From positions 1 through 37,057 of the forward strand of contig RGUL01000017.1 of NCBI GenBank assembly GCA_010027845.1: a DNA stretch of 37,057 bases, in the 5' to 3' direction. Position numbers and translations under genes: made by a program. The notes under the pieces were generated by a model that did not search any database, was not told where the DNA came from, and saw nothing but the letters and a program-made list of their open reading frames with translations. Shown here one piece after another: positions 21,991 to 30,756 of this stretch; within the stretch, counting starts at the first letter, position 1, and every line of letters starts with the position of its first letter. This DNA comes from Gammaproteobacteria bacterium. Its GTDB lineage: Bacteria > Pseudomonadota > Gammaproteobacteria > Steroidobacterales > Steroidobacteraceae.

Positions 21991-23070
21991 TCAACCGTGG
22001 CGACGCTGGAAATCGCGCATGAAAGCAACCAAAGCCTCGACACCGGCGATGGGCATCGCGTTGTAGATCGATGCACGCATACCGCCGACCGAGCGATGCC
22101 CTTCCAAATTCGTGAGGCCCGCGTTGGACGCCTCGGCGACGAAGGTCTTCTCCAACTCGGGGCGCGGGATCGTGAACGGCACGTTCATCCACGAGCGGCA
22201 ATCGCGCGCCACCGGATTTTTGTAGTAACCGGACTGATCGATGGCATCGTAAAGCAGCGTCGCCTTACGTCGATTGGTTTCACCGATCGCTTCGATGCCA
22301 CCCTGACCCTTCAACCACTTGAAGATCAGGCCGGCCATGTAGATGCCGAACGTCGGCGGCGTGTTCAACATCGAACCTTCTTTGGCCATCGCCTCGTAGT
22401 CCCAAATCGGCGGCGTGCCGGGGCGCGCACGACCGATTAGATCGTCGCGAACGATCACGACACACAGACCCGAGGGCCCGATATTTTTTTGCGCGCCCGC
22501 GTAGATCAAACCGAACTTCGATACGTCGATCGGCCGCGACAAGATCGACGACGAAAAATCCGCCACGACCGGCACGTTGCCGCTCGCCGGGATGTACGGG
22601 AACTCGACACCGCCGATGGTCTCGTTCGGCGTGTAGTGGAGATAGGCGGCGTTCGCCGGCACCCGCAAGCTCTCGAACGCGGGCACGGTAGAATAGTTGG
22701 AGGCGACCTCGTCGGCGATCACCTCGACTTTGCAATGCCGCTTGGCCTCGACGATCGCCTTTTTCGACCACTGCCCCGTGTTGAGGTAGGCGGTCGTCGA
22801 ATCGGCCGTCGTCACGTTGAGCGGGATCGCCGTGAATTGCCCGGTCGCACCGCCTTGCAGAAACAAAACTTTGTAGTTCGACGGAATACGCATGAGGTCG
22901 CGTAAATCGTTCTCGGCGTCTTGGGCGACCGCGACGAACGCTTTGCTGCGATGACTCACTTCCATCACCGACATGCCGCTGCCCTGCCAATCGGTCATCT
23001 CGTCCCGGGCTTGCTCGAGGACTGCGAGGGGCAAAGTGGCCGGCCCCGCGGCGAAGTTAAAGACGCGCAA
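21991..23070 (-). CDS. serC: Phosphoserine aminotransferase
   Basis: PLP enzyme making phosphoserine from phosphohydroxypyruvate and glutamate; it also serves pyridoxine synthesis in this class of bacteria. 359 residues starting MRVFNFAAGPATLPLAVL. The start is TTG at 23070 with GAGG eight bases upstream; this matches family length, whereas the longer ORF extends into gyrA. SVMEVSHRSK and FLQGGATGQFTAIP are typical. The Schiff-base lysine is in YAGAQKNIGPSGL, and the substrate-binding HRSVGGMRASIYNAMP is near the end. It lies 46 bases after gyrA. Confidence 0.95.
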   Translation of the reverse strand: MRVFNFAAGPATLPLAVLEQARDEMTDWQGSGMSVMEVSHRSKAFVAVAQDAENDLRDLMRIPSNYKVLFLQGGATGQFTAIPLNVTTADSTTAYLNTGQWSKKAIVEAKRHCKVEVIADEVASNYSTVPAFESLRVPANAAYLHYTPNETIGGVEFPYIPASGNVPVVADFSSSILSRPIDVSKFGLIYAGAQKNIGPSGLCVVIVRDDLIGRARPGTPPIWDYEAMAKEGSMLNTPPTFGIYMAGLIFKWLKGQGGIEAIGETNRRKATLLYDAIDQSGYYKNPVARDCRSWMNVPFTIPRPELEKTFVAEASNAGLTNLEGHRSVGGMRASIYNAMPIAGVEALVAFMRDFQRRHG

Positions 23071-23116
23071 GTGGAATGCCTCGCTGAAGTGTGCTGAATT
23101 CTTTGGCGCTGCGGCG

Positions 23117-25471
23117 TCAGCCGCCGCTGGTCGGGGCGTCGCCGACGGCGGAATCGTCGACCGGTGCATCACTCGACGAATCGAGTGACGCATCGTCTTC
23201 TTCCGCGCCCAACGAGCCGACCGCTTCGACGCCCGCCAAACGTTCACCGTCGTCGAGTCGGATCAAGCGGACACCCTGTGTGTTGCGACCGACGATCGAA
23301 ATTTGTGCGACGGCGGTACGCACCAGCGTGCCGTTCGAGCTGATGAGCATGATTTCGTGGTCGGTGCCGACCTGCAGCGCCGCGACCGTGCGGCCGTTAC
23401 GCTCGGTGGTTTGCAAAGCGATGACGCCCTGACCACCGCGACCGTGCACCGGAAAGTCTTCGAGCGGCGTGAGCTTGCCGTAGCCGAACTCGGAGGCGGT
23501 GAGAATCAGTCCATCGCCGACCACCACCAAAGAAATGACTTCCTGGCCTTCGGCGAGTCGAATGCCGCGCACACCGGTCGCATCGCGACCCATCGGCCGC
23601 ACCTCTTCCTCAGCGAAGCGGATCGCTTTACCGCCGTTCGAGCAAAGGATGATGTCGCGCTTGCCGTCGGTCAGACCAACACCGACCAAACGATCGCCGT
23701 CGCGCAGATCGACGGCGATGATGCCCGACGGTCGCGGCCGCGAGTATGCCGACAAAGGCGTCTTTTTGACGGTGCCGTGGCTGGTCGCCATGAACACGAA
23801 GTGCTCGTCGTCGAATTGTTTGATGGGCAAAACGGCGTTGATCCGTTCGCCCTCTTCGAGCGGCATCAAATTCACGAGCGGCTTACCGCGCGCACCACGA
23901 CCGGCCTGCGGCAACTCGAACACTCGCAACCAATAGACTTTGCCGTGACTCGAGAAACACAACAGCGTGTCGTGGGTGTGGGCGACGAACAACTTTTCGA
24001 CGAAGTCCTCGTCTTTTACGGCCGTCGCCGCCTTGCCACGACCGCCGCGCCGCTGGGTTTGGTATTCGGTGAGCGGTTGACTCTTGGCGTACCCCGCGTG
24101 CGATAGCGTGACGACCACGTCTTGCGGCTCGATCAAATCTTCGGTCGCGAGATCGATGTGATCGCGGTTGATTTCCGTGCGACGTTCGTCGCCGTATTCC
24201 TCGCGCACTGCCACGAGTTCCGCGCGCACGACTTCGGTCAGACGTTCCGGGCGCGCCAAAATGTCTGATAGGTCGATGATTTGCGCGAGCAACTCGGCGT
24301 ATTCCGCGACGATCTTGTCTTGCTCGAGCCCCGTCAGGCGATTGAGGCGCATATCGAGGATCGCCTGCGCCTGCACCTCGCTGAGCCGGTAACCATTCGC
24401 TTCGCGCGCGAGCCCGAGCTCGGCGGCGAGATCTTTCGGCCGGGTCGACACGTTGCCGGCCCGCGCCAGCATTTCAGGCACTGCGCCCGCGCCCCACACG
24501 CGGGCGAGCAACGCCGCCTTCGCCTCCGGCGGCGTCGGCGAAGCTTTGATGAGTGCGATCACTTCGTCGATGTTGGCGAGCGCGACGGCAAGACCTTCGA
24601 GCACGTGGGCACGGTCACGCGCCTTGGCCAAATCGAACACCGTGCGTCGCGTGACCACTTCGCGCCGATGGCGGATGAACGCCTCGAGCATTTCTTTGAG
24701 CGACAACAGCCGCGGCTGGCCATCCACCAGCGCGACCATGTTGATGCCGAACACCGTCTCGAGCGGCGTCTGCGCATAGAGGTTGTTGAGCACGACTTCG
24801 GCGTTCTCGCCGCGCCGTAACTCGATGACGATGCGCATACCGTCCTTATCGGACTCGTCGCGCAAGCCGTCGTTGGCGATACCCTCGATTTGTTTCTCGC
24901 GCACGAGATCGGCGATGCGCTCGATGAGCCGGGCTTTGTTGACTTGATACGGCAGTTCCGTGACGACGATCGCTTGGCGGTCTGCTTTGCCGACGTCCTC
25001 GAAATGCGTGCGCGCCCGAATCGATAGTCGGCCACGACCGGTTTTGTAGGCGGTGGCAATTTCTTGGGCGCCGTTGATGATACCGGCGGTCGGAAAATCA
25101 GGGCCCGGCACGTGCTGCATCAATCCCGCGAGCGAAATCTCGGGGTCGTCGATCACCGCCAAGCAGGCGTTCACGACCTCGGTCAAATTGTGCGGCGGAA
25201 TGTTGGTCGCCATACCAACCGCGATTCCGGATGAACCGTTCACGAGCAGATTCGGGATACGCGACGGCATGACCGCCGGTTCCGACAGCGACTCGTCGTA
25301 GTTGGGCACGAAATCGACCGTTTCGCGATCGATATCGGCGAGCAGTTCGCCCGCCATGCGCGACATGCGCACTTCGGTGTAACGCATCGCCGCCGGCATG
25401 TCGCCATCGACCGAGCCGAAGTTACCTTGGCCGTCGACGAGCAGATAGCGCATCGAGAACGGCTGCGCCAT
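23117..25471 (-). CDS. gyrA: DNA gyrase subunit A, main part (internally deleted gene)
   Basis: Breakage-reunion subunit of gyrase. This ORF starts at a methionine equal to E. coli residue 92 ([16 protein letters not shown]). It holds the catalytic tyrosine ([11 protein letters not shown]31 here, E. coli Y122). The tower and coiled-coil follow, then the GyrA box as QRRGGRGK, which distinguishes it from ParC, the beta-pinwheel repeats and an acidic tail (EEDD...DDSAVGD). In-frame sequence upstream reads [13 protein letters not shown], including the quinolone-resistance positions S83 and D87. It then joins the true N-terminus out of frame at 25511-25514. About residues 21-78 are missing, including the DNA-binding helices, so the gene as written cannot make gyrase. 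Confidence 0.92.
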   Translation of the reverse strand: MAQPFSMRYLLVDGQGNFGSVDGDMPAAMRYTEVRMSRMAGELLADIDRETVDFVPNYDESLSEPAVMPSRIPNLLVNGSSGIAVGMATNIPPHNLTEVVNACLAVIDDPEISLAGLMQHVPGPDFPTAGIINGAQEIATAYKTGRGRLSIRARTHFEDVGKADRQAIVVTELPYQVNKARLIERIADLVREKQIEGIANDGLRDESDKDGMRIVIELRRGENAEVVLNNLYAQTPLETVFGINMVALVDGQPRLLSLKEMLEAFIRHRREVVTRRTVFDLAKARDRAHVLEGLAVALANIDEVIALIKASPTPPEAKAALLARVWGAGAVPEMLARAGNVSTRPKDLAAELGLAREANGYRLSEVQAQAILDMRLNRLTGLEQDKIVAEYAELLAQIIDLSDILARPERLTEVVRAELVAVREEYGDERRTEINRDHIDLATEDLIEPQDVVVTLSHAGYAKSQPLTEYQTQRRGGRGKAATAVKDEDFVEKLFVAHTHDTLLCFSSHGKVYWLRVFELPQAGRGARGKPLVNLMPLEEGERINAVLPIKQFDDEHFVFMATSHGTVKKTPLSAYSRPRPSGIIAVDLRDGDRLVGVGLTDGKRDIILCSNGGKAIRFAEEEVRPMGRDATGVRGIRLAEGQEVISLVVVGDGLILTASEFGYGKLTPLEDFPVHGRGGQGVIALQTTERNGRTVAALQVGTDHEIMLISSNGTLVRTAVAQISIVGRNTQGVRLIRLDDGERLAGVEAVGSLGAEEDDASLDSSSDAPVDDSAVGDAPTSGG

Positions 25472-25511
25472 GCGGACGATGGCGTCGTAGACCGCCGAGT
25501 CGCCGTGGGGG

Positions 25512-25574
25512 TTAGGACTGGCGCATCTCGTCTTCGAGGTTGACGGGGAGAATTTCGCGCGCGACGTCGGACAT
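25512..25574 (-). pseudogene. gyrA: DNA gyrase subunit A, N-terminal fragment
   Basis: ATG at 25574 starts [20 protein letters not shown], the unmistakable first 20 residues of GyrA, followed at once by TAA. The next expected residue is the tyrosine of SYLDYAMSVIVGRALPD. Instead the sequence jumps to the codons for PHGDSAVYD in another frame. This is the 5' end of the gene above. Confidence 0.9.
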
Positions 25575-25671
25575 TCGGAGCAGCTGTTTTACGGTCGATT
25601 TCGAATGAAAAATAGTACCATAGTCGGACGTGTTTCGCCGGCTTTCCGGCGCCCTTTTCAGGAGCAGTTTC

Positions 25672-26379
25672 TTGGCCTCCACCACCCCTCTCGACGATGC
25701 GGCCGAGATTGCGAAATTCGATGCGTTGTCGCACCGATTTTGGGATCCCGCGGGCGAGTTTCGCCCACTGCATCTGCTAAACCCGGTGCGGGTGGAATTC
25801 GTCGCCGCGCGCGCACCACTCACTGGCGTGCGTGCGCTCGACGTCGGCTGCGGCGGCGGACTACTCGCCGAGGCACTTGCGCGCGCCGGCGCGACGGTCG
25901 TAGCCGCCGATCTAGCGCCAGGGATGATCGAAGTCGCACGCTTGCATGCCGCGGGCGCAGGACTTTCGATCGACTACCGGCTCGCGAGCGCACGGCAACT
26001 CGCCGCGAGCGAGCCGGCCGGTTTCGATGTCGTCACGTGCATGGAGATGCTCGAGCACGTGCCCGAGCCCGCCGCGCTATTCGACTCGTTCGCCAGCCTA
26101 CTCAAAAGCGGTGGCTCGCTCTTCGTGTCGACGCTGAATCGGAATTTTCGCGCCTTCGTGGTCGCGATCGTCGGCGCCGAATATCTCACGCGCTTCTTGC
26201 CCGCTGGCACGCACGAATACGAACGCTTCATCAAACCGTCCGAACTCGCTGCGTTCGCGCGCGCCGCGGGCCTCGAATTGCAGGATCTTGCCGGTCTCGA
26301 ATTCGACCCGCTCACCGCGCAAGCGCGACTCACGCGCGATCCGCGCGTCAACTACCTCGCGCACTTCCGCAAACCTTAG
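25672..26379 (+). CDS. ubiG: Ubiquinone biosynthesis O-methyltransferase
   Basis: SAM-dependent enzyme for both O-methylations of ubiquinone. 235 residues. The family N-terminus AEIAKFDALSHRFWDPAGEF is present, with SAM motif I LDVGCGGG (residues 56-63), post-motif CMEMLEHVPEP and STLNRN. I place the start at TTG 25672, seven bases after AGGAG (25660-25664). An earlier in-frame start at 25630 would add 14 residues without an SD. It is divergent from gyrA with about 97 bases between starts, the arrangement known in Pseudomonas and E. coli. Confidence 0.93.
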   Translation: MASTTPLDDAAEIAKFDALSHRFWDPAGEFRPLHLLNPVRVEFVAARAPLTGVRALDVGCGGGLLAEALARAGATVVAADLAPGMIEVARLHAAGAGLSIDYRLASARQLAASEPAGFDVVTCMEMLEHVPEPAALFDSFASLLKSGGSLFVSTLNRNFRAFVVAIVGAEYLTRFLPAGTHEYERFIKPSELAAFARAAGLELQDLAGLEFDPLTAQARLTRDPRVNYLAHFRKP

Positions 26380-26390
26380 ACGCGCGCATC

Positions 26391-27094
26391 ATGACCCACG
26401 ACGACTTCGATCCACGCCGCGTCGCCAACACGGCCGACGCACTCGAGGGCCGCGTGATCGCCATCACCGGTGCGACCGGTGGCTATGGCCGTGCGCTCGC
26501 ACTCGACTGTGCAAGACACGGCGCCGAGGTGATCCTCATCGGCCGTAACGTCAAAAAACTCGAGGCGGTACACGCCGAGATCGTCGCGGCTAAGCGCGGC
26601 GACGGATGCGCGACGCCCGAACCGGTGATCGCGCCCCTCGATCTAGAAAAGGCGATCGCCAAAGATTTCGATACGCTCGCGGATGCGATCGCCGCTCGGT
26701 TCGGTCGGCTGGACGGTCTGGTACACAATGCTGCGATGCTCGGCGAGGTGTCGCCGATCGCTCACCAAGACGTGCCGACCTGGGTACGCGTGGCCGCGTG
26801 GTGTTCATCACCTCAGGGTTGGCTTCGGCCGCCCGCGCCTACTGGGGCGCGTATGCCGTGTCGAAACACGCCTTAGAGGGGTTTGCCGGCGTGCTCGCCG
26901 ACGAACTCGAAAACACCAACGTCCGAGTCAATACTTTGAATCCGGGCCGAATGCGCACCACGATGCGCCGTGCCGCCTATCCTTCGGAAGACGCAGAGAC
27001 GCTACCGATGCCGGAAGTTGCCACCGGTGCGTGTATCGCGCTACTCGGCCCCGTCGCCAGCGGCATCACGGGCCGCCGGTTCGACGCGCAGTGA
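26391..27094 (+). pseudogene. yciK: YciK-type short-chain dehydrogenase, internally deleted and frameshifted
   Basis: The first frame (from ATG 26391) has the NAD(P) motif TGATGGYGRALAL (the usual TGxxxGxG), LIGRNVKKL and the NNAG-like HNAAMLGEVSPI. It continues to TWVRV, then goes out of frame near 26790. The second frame resumes with VVFITSGLASAARAYWGAYAVSKHALEGFAGVLADE, containing the catalytic YxxxK, and ends GRRFDAQ at 27094. By comparison with YciK about 25 residues between them are missing (the VNV...LLPLL helix). The join lies between two copies of CGCGTGG at 26787-26793 and 26795-26801. Identity as YciK comes from order after ubiG and the FDAQ ending. The last 54 bases overlap rluB on the other strand. 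Confidence 0.85.
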
Positions 27095-27841
27095 CGCGGC
27101 CTCTTCGCTCGAAAGCGGGCGAAAGTGGCCGCGATTCAGATCACGCGTCAAAGTGAGTGGCCCGAGGCGCGTCCGCTGCACGCGACTCACAAGGGCTCCA
27201 TGGCGCTCGAACAAGCGCCGTACGTCCTTGCCGCTCGCGCCGATCGCGATGAGTTGATACCAACGATTAGCGCCTTCGGCCTCGTGCTCCGCACCGACGA
27301 CGTCCTCGATCTGCACGCGACGTCCGTCGTCGAGCACGCCGCTACGTAACGCGAGCAATTGCGGCTCTGGCAGCTCACCGCGCACGCGCACCAAAAATTC
27401 CACCGGCCAGCGGCGTACGCGGCGCTGCAGACGTTCGGCGAGCGCGCCGTCGGTGGTGACGAGTTCGAGCCCACCGTCGATTTGCGGCATTGGCGACACG
27501 GCGAGAAAGCGCTTACCGGCGCGACGCGGCAGGCGCTCGAGCAGTCCCTCGCGTAACGCTTCGCCCGGCGAACGATGACAAAGAAACGACGACTGCTCGG
27601 CTTTCAGTCGCGAGGCATCCCGTGATCGCCGCACGATACGGCCGTCGATGCGCAATTCGTCGCGCCCCGCGACGCGCATACCGAGTTCGGCGACGACGCC
27701 GTTGACCGTGACCCGACCGGCACGAATCCATTCTTCGGCTTCGCGACGCGAGGCCAGCCCCGCCTGCGCCAAAACTTTTTGCAGCCGATCGCCGCTATCG
27801 TCGGTCGGCGGGCGCGCTCCGCTACGACGTCGTGCGGTCAC
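27041..27841 (-). CDS. rluB: RluB/RsuA-family pseudouridine synthase with atypical active-site motif
   Basis: 266 residues. An S4 RNA-binding domain occupies about 18-65 (LQKVLAQAGLASRREAEEWIRAGRVTVNG). The RsuA-type domain follows, ending RLGPLTLTRDLNRGHFRPLSSEEAASL. The usual catalytic GRLDxxTxGLLL is replaced here by VSPMPQIDGGLELVTTDG at residues 115-132. In an ungapped alignment the catalytic aspartate position is proline; a shifted aspartate at 122 may take its place. The preceding YxKP-type segment is also poorly conserved (SSFLCHRSPGE). It may modify 23S rRNA or be an inactive rRNA-binding relative. The GTG start overlaps the scpB stop. Position after scpA-scpB is typical of rluB. Confidence 0.8.
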   Translation of the reverse strand: MTARRRSGARPPTDDSGDRLQKVLAQAGLASRREAEEWIRAGRVTVNGVVAELGMRVAGRDELRIDGRIVRRSRDASRLKAEQSSFLCHRSPGEALREGLLERLPRRAGKRFLAVSPMPQIDGGLELVTTDGALAERLQRRVRRWPVEFLVRVRGELPEPQLLALRSGVLDDGRRVQIEDVVGAEHEAEGANRWYQLIAIGASGKDVRRLFERHGALVSRVQRTRLGPLTLTRDLNRGHFRPLSSEEAASLRVEPAARDAAGDGAE

Positions 27842-28464
27842 GTCGCGCCGACGGTCACCGGTTCGTCACCCGCTCCCTCGAGCAGCGGACCGTCCTCGTC
27901 GGTGCTGACCGGAAGATCGAGCTGCGGGTTGAGGTCAGCCATGGATTTCAACTCGGCGAGCGGCGGTAACTCGTCGATGCTGCGCAGCCCGAAGTAATCG
28001 AGGAACTCGCGGGTCGTACCGAGCAATTCCGGACGGCCCGGGACGTCGCGGTGACCGACGACACGCACCCAATTACGTTCCATCAAGGTCTTGACGATGT
28101 TCGGATTCACGGCGACGCCACGCACGGATTCGATTTCGGCGCGGGTGATCGGCTGTCGATAAGCGATGAGTGCGATGGTCTCGAGCAAGGCACGCGAGTA
28201 ACGCTGCGGACGCTCGGGCCACAACCGCGACACTTCGCGCGCGAGCGGCGCCCGTACGCTGATGCGCCAGCCGCTCGCTGTCTCCCGTAACTCAATGCCA
28301 CGACCTTCGTATTCGCTCGCGAGCCCGGCGAGCGCCGCCTTCATCTCGGCGGTCGACGGGCGCGCATCCTCGTCGAAGAGTTGCACGAGTTCGGCCACCG
28401 ACAACGGCTTGCCCGCTGCCAACATCGCCGCCTCAATCACGTTGCGCAGATGGTTATCGCTCAT
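27838..28464 (-). CDS. scpB: Segregation and condensation protein B
   Basis: Winged-helix dimer that binds ScpA in the SMC-ScpAB condensin. 208 residues: LRNVIEAAMLAAGKPLSVAEL at the N-terminus, then YSRALLETIALIAYRQPITRAEIESVRGVAVNPNIVKTLMERNWV and the conserved GRPELLGTTREFLDYFGLRSIDELP. Overlaps both neighbours by four bases (ATGA with scpA, GTGA with rluB), so the three are translationally coupled. The partner smc is 8 kb away in this window. Confidence 0.95.
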   Translation of the reverse strand: MSDNHLRNVIEAAMLAAGKPLSVAELVQLFDEDARPSTAEMKAALAGLASEYEGRGIELRETASGWRISVRAPLAREVSRLWPERPQRYSRALLETIALIAYRQPITRAEIESVRGVAVNPNIVKTLMERNWVRVVGHRDVPGRPELLGTTREFLDYFGLRSIDELPPLAELKSMADLNPQLDLPVSTDEDGPLLEGAGDEPVTVGAT

Positions 28465-29417
28465 GCTGATCCTTCGTCGTCCACATCATCGAAACTGGTG
28501 TCGTCCACGAACCCGTCGTTGAACGTCACGGATTCATCGGGTGTCTCGACATCCGTGCCGGCGACGAGTCGCAGACCGGAATTGCCGCCACCGGCGCGCA
28601 CGTGCAGCGACCCGTAAGTCTCGGTCTGCACGAGCTCCAACAATCCCTCGCGCACGAGTTCGAGGATCGCGACGAACGTCACGGTGACGCCCATACGGCC
28701 CTCCTCGGGCTTGAATAGACGACCGAACTCGACGAACGCACCGCCGGCGACCGCCGCTAGCACGTCAGTCATGCGCTCACGCACCGATAAGCGCTCACGC
28801 TGCACGTGATGGTGCGCAAACATCGCCGAGCGCGCGACGACTTCGCGAAAAGCCAGAATCATTTCTTTGAGCGTGACGTCGGGCAAATTTTCGCGCGGCG
28901 CCCGATGGGCGTTCTCGGCGCTGGCGATCCACACGTCGCGATCGAGCCGTGGGATATGGTCGATCGATTCGGCTGCCTGCTTGAAGCGCTCGTACTCCTG
29001 CAAACGACGCACGAGATCGGCACGCGGATCGACCTCTTCCGCGCTCGCCTCGCTCGAGCGCGGCAATAACATGCGCGATTTGATCTCGGCGAGCGTCGCT
29101 GCCATGACGAGATATTCGCCGGCGAGCTCGAGCTGCATGTCCTGCATAAGCTCGATGTAATTCATGTACTGCTTGGTGATCTCGGCAAGCGGAATGTCGA
29201 GAATGTCGAGGTTTTGCCGCCGGATCAGATAGAGCAAAAGATCGAGCGGCCCCTCGAATGCCTCGAGAAACACCTCGAGCGCCTGCGGCGGAATGTAGAG
29301 ATCGCGCGGCAGTTGCGTGACCGGTTCGCCCTGCACCACCGCAAACGGCATTTCGCCTTGCTGCGGCGCGGTATCGGTAGCGGGGTCGCCGACGAGATGT
29401 AGATTTGGGGTGGACAT
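28461..29417 (-). CDS. scpA: Segregation and condensation protein A (kleisin)
   Basis: Kleisin that bridges the SMC heads. 318 residues. The N-terminal kleisin segment is FEGPLDLLLYLIRRQNLDILDIPLAEITKQYMNYIE, followed by YLVMAATLAEIKSRMLLPR. The C-terminal winged helix is near TFVAILELVREGLLELVQTE. A 45-residue N-terminal extension and an acidic tail (DDTSFDDVDDE) go beyond the core. It lies 21 bases after trpS and overlaps scpB. Confidence 0.95.
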   Translation of the reverse strand: MSTPNLHLVGDPATDTAPQQGEMPFAVVQGEPVTQLPRDLYIPPQALEVFLEAFEGPLDLLLYLIRRQNLDILDIPLAEITKQYMNYIELMQDMQLELAGEYLVMAATLAEIKSRMLLPRSSEASAEEVDPRADLVRRLQEYERFKQAAESIDHIPRLDRDVWIASAENAHRAPRENLPDVTLKEMILAFREVVARSAMFAHHHVQRERLSVRERMTDVLAAVAGGAFVEFGRLFKPEEGRMGVTVTFVAILELVREGLLELVQTETYGSLHVRAGGGNSGLRLVAGTDVETPDESVTFNDGFVDDTSFDDVDDEGSA

Positions 29418-29438
29418 CGTCTCGAGTTCTCCGGCGCG

Positions 29439-30653
29439 TCAGTCGCCGCGCAGATGCATGGCGCGGCGCACGTCGTCGAGCGTCTCACGCGCGGCATCGC
29501 GCGCCTTCTCGGCGCCTTCGTTGAGAATGTTGCGAACGAGCTCGGGACTGTCTTCGTACTCCTGAGCGCGCTTGCGCATCGCAGTCGCGTCATCGACGAT
29601 CTTGTCGATCAACGGTTTCTTGCATTCGAGACAACCGATCCCGGCACTGCGACAGCCTGCATCCACCCACTGGCGTGTGCTCTCGTCAGAATATACTTCG
29701 TGCAGTTGCCGCACCGGGCATTTGCTCGGATCGCCGGCATCGGTGCGTCGAACACGCGCCGGATCGGTCTGCATGGTCTTCAATTTTTTGGCGATCGAGT
29801 CGGGCTCTTCGCGCAAACCGATGGTGTTCGCATACGACTTCGACATCTTGCGACCGTCGAGGCCCGGCAGCTTCGGCGTCGGCGTGAGCAGCACTTGCGG
29901 CTCCGGTAAGATCGCGACGCTCGTGCCCTCGAGAAAGCCCAACAGGCGATCGCGATCGGCCACGGTGATGCGACTGTTACCCTGCACGAGCGCACGCGCT
30001 TTTTCCAGCGCCACCGTGTCCCCGGATTCTTGGAATTTGCGCCGCAGCTCGCGATAGAGCGAACTATTACGACCGCCGAGTTCTTTGACCGCCTTCTCGG
30101 CCTTGGCTTCGAACTCGGCCTCGCGACCGAAGAGATGATTGAACCGCCGCGCGACTTCGCGCGTGATTTCGACGTGTGCAACTTGATCTTCGCCGACCGG
30201 CACATACTGTGGACGGTAGAGCAAAATATCCGCGGACTGCAGCAAGGGGTAGCCGAGAAAGCCGTAGGTCGCGAGATCTTTTTCTGCGAGCTCCGCTTGT
30301 TGATCTTTGTAGGTCGGCACGCGCTCTAGCCACGACAGCGGCGTGACCATCGACAACAACAAGTGCAGTTCGGCGTGTTCAGGGACGTGCGACTGCACGA
30401 ACATGGTCGCAACGCCCGGGTTGAGTCCCGCGGCCAACCAGTCGATCACCATCTGCTGCGTGTATTCGGGCAGTTTCGAGGTGTCTTCGTAACCGGTGGT
30501 CAGCGCGTGCCAGTCGGCGACGAAGAAGAAACACGGGTACTGGTATTGCAACTCGACCCAGTTCCGTAGCGCACCGTGATAGTTACCAAGGTGCAGTTGC
30601 CCCGTGGGCCGCATGCCGGAGAGCACGCGACCTGCCTGCTGCGCGGTGCTCAA
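29439..30653 (-). CDS. trpS: Tryptophanyl-tRNA synthetase
   Basis: Class I synthetase charging tRNA-Trp. 404 residues. The HIGH-type motif is TGQLHLGNYHG, the KMSKS motif is GRKMSKSYAN, and the conserved YPLLQSADILLY and VPVGEDQVAHVEITREVARRFN are present. Length exceeds the 330-residue E. coli form because of an insertion (about residues 185-250) seen in other gammaproteobacterial versions. Start is TTG at 30653 preceded by GGAGAGGCAGG. It heads trpS-scpA-scpB-rluB. Confidence 0.95.
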   Translation of the reverse strand: MSTAQQAGRVLSGMRPTGQLHLGNYHGALRNWVELQYQYPCFFFVADWHALTTGYEDTSKLPEYTQQMVIDWLAAGLNPGVATMFVQSHVPEHAELHLLLSMVTPLSWLERVPTYKDQQAELAEKDLATYGFLGYPLLQSADILLYRPQYVPVGEDQVAHVEITREVARRFNHLFGREAEFEAKAEKAVKELGGRNSSLYRELRRKFQESGDTVALEKARALVQGNSRITVADRDRLLGFLEGTSVAILPEPQVLLTPTPKLPGLDGRKMSKSYANTIGLREEPDSIAKKLKTMQTDPARVRRTDAGDPSKCPVRQLHEVYSDESTRQWVDAGCRSAGIGCLECKKPLIDKIVDDATAMRKRAQEYEDSPELVRNILNEGAEKARDAARETLDDVRRAMHLRGD

Positions 30654-30716
30654 CCTGCCTCTCCGCTCGAACGCTGCATGTCCCCGTCCCTATCCCAGCC
30701 CGCGGGCGAAGCAGCC

Positions 30717-30722
30717 ATTATA
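30717..30722 (-). promoter_or_regulatory. Consensus -10 element for trpS-scpA-scpB-rluB
   Basis: A perfect TATAAT on the minus strand lies in the 103-base gap between yciO and trpS, giving a leader of about 55 bases. No good -35 is present at 16-18 bases (best TCGGCG), so an activator or extended promoter contacts may be needed. Confidence 0.45.
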
Positions 30723-30756
30723 GCGGCTAGCGCCTGCGCCGCCGACGACTGATCGC

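Noticed and set aside
25505-25520. Programmed frameshift in gyrA
   Set aside because: A slip could not replace the roughly 58 missing codons; this is a deletion, whatever its cause.
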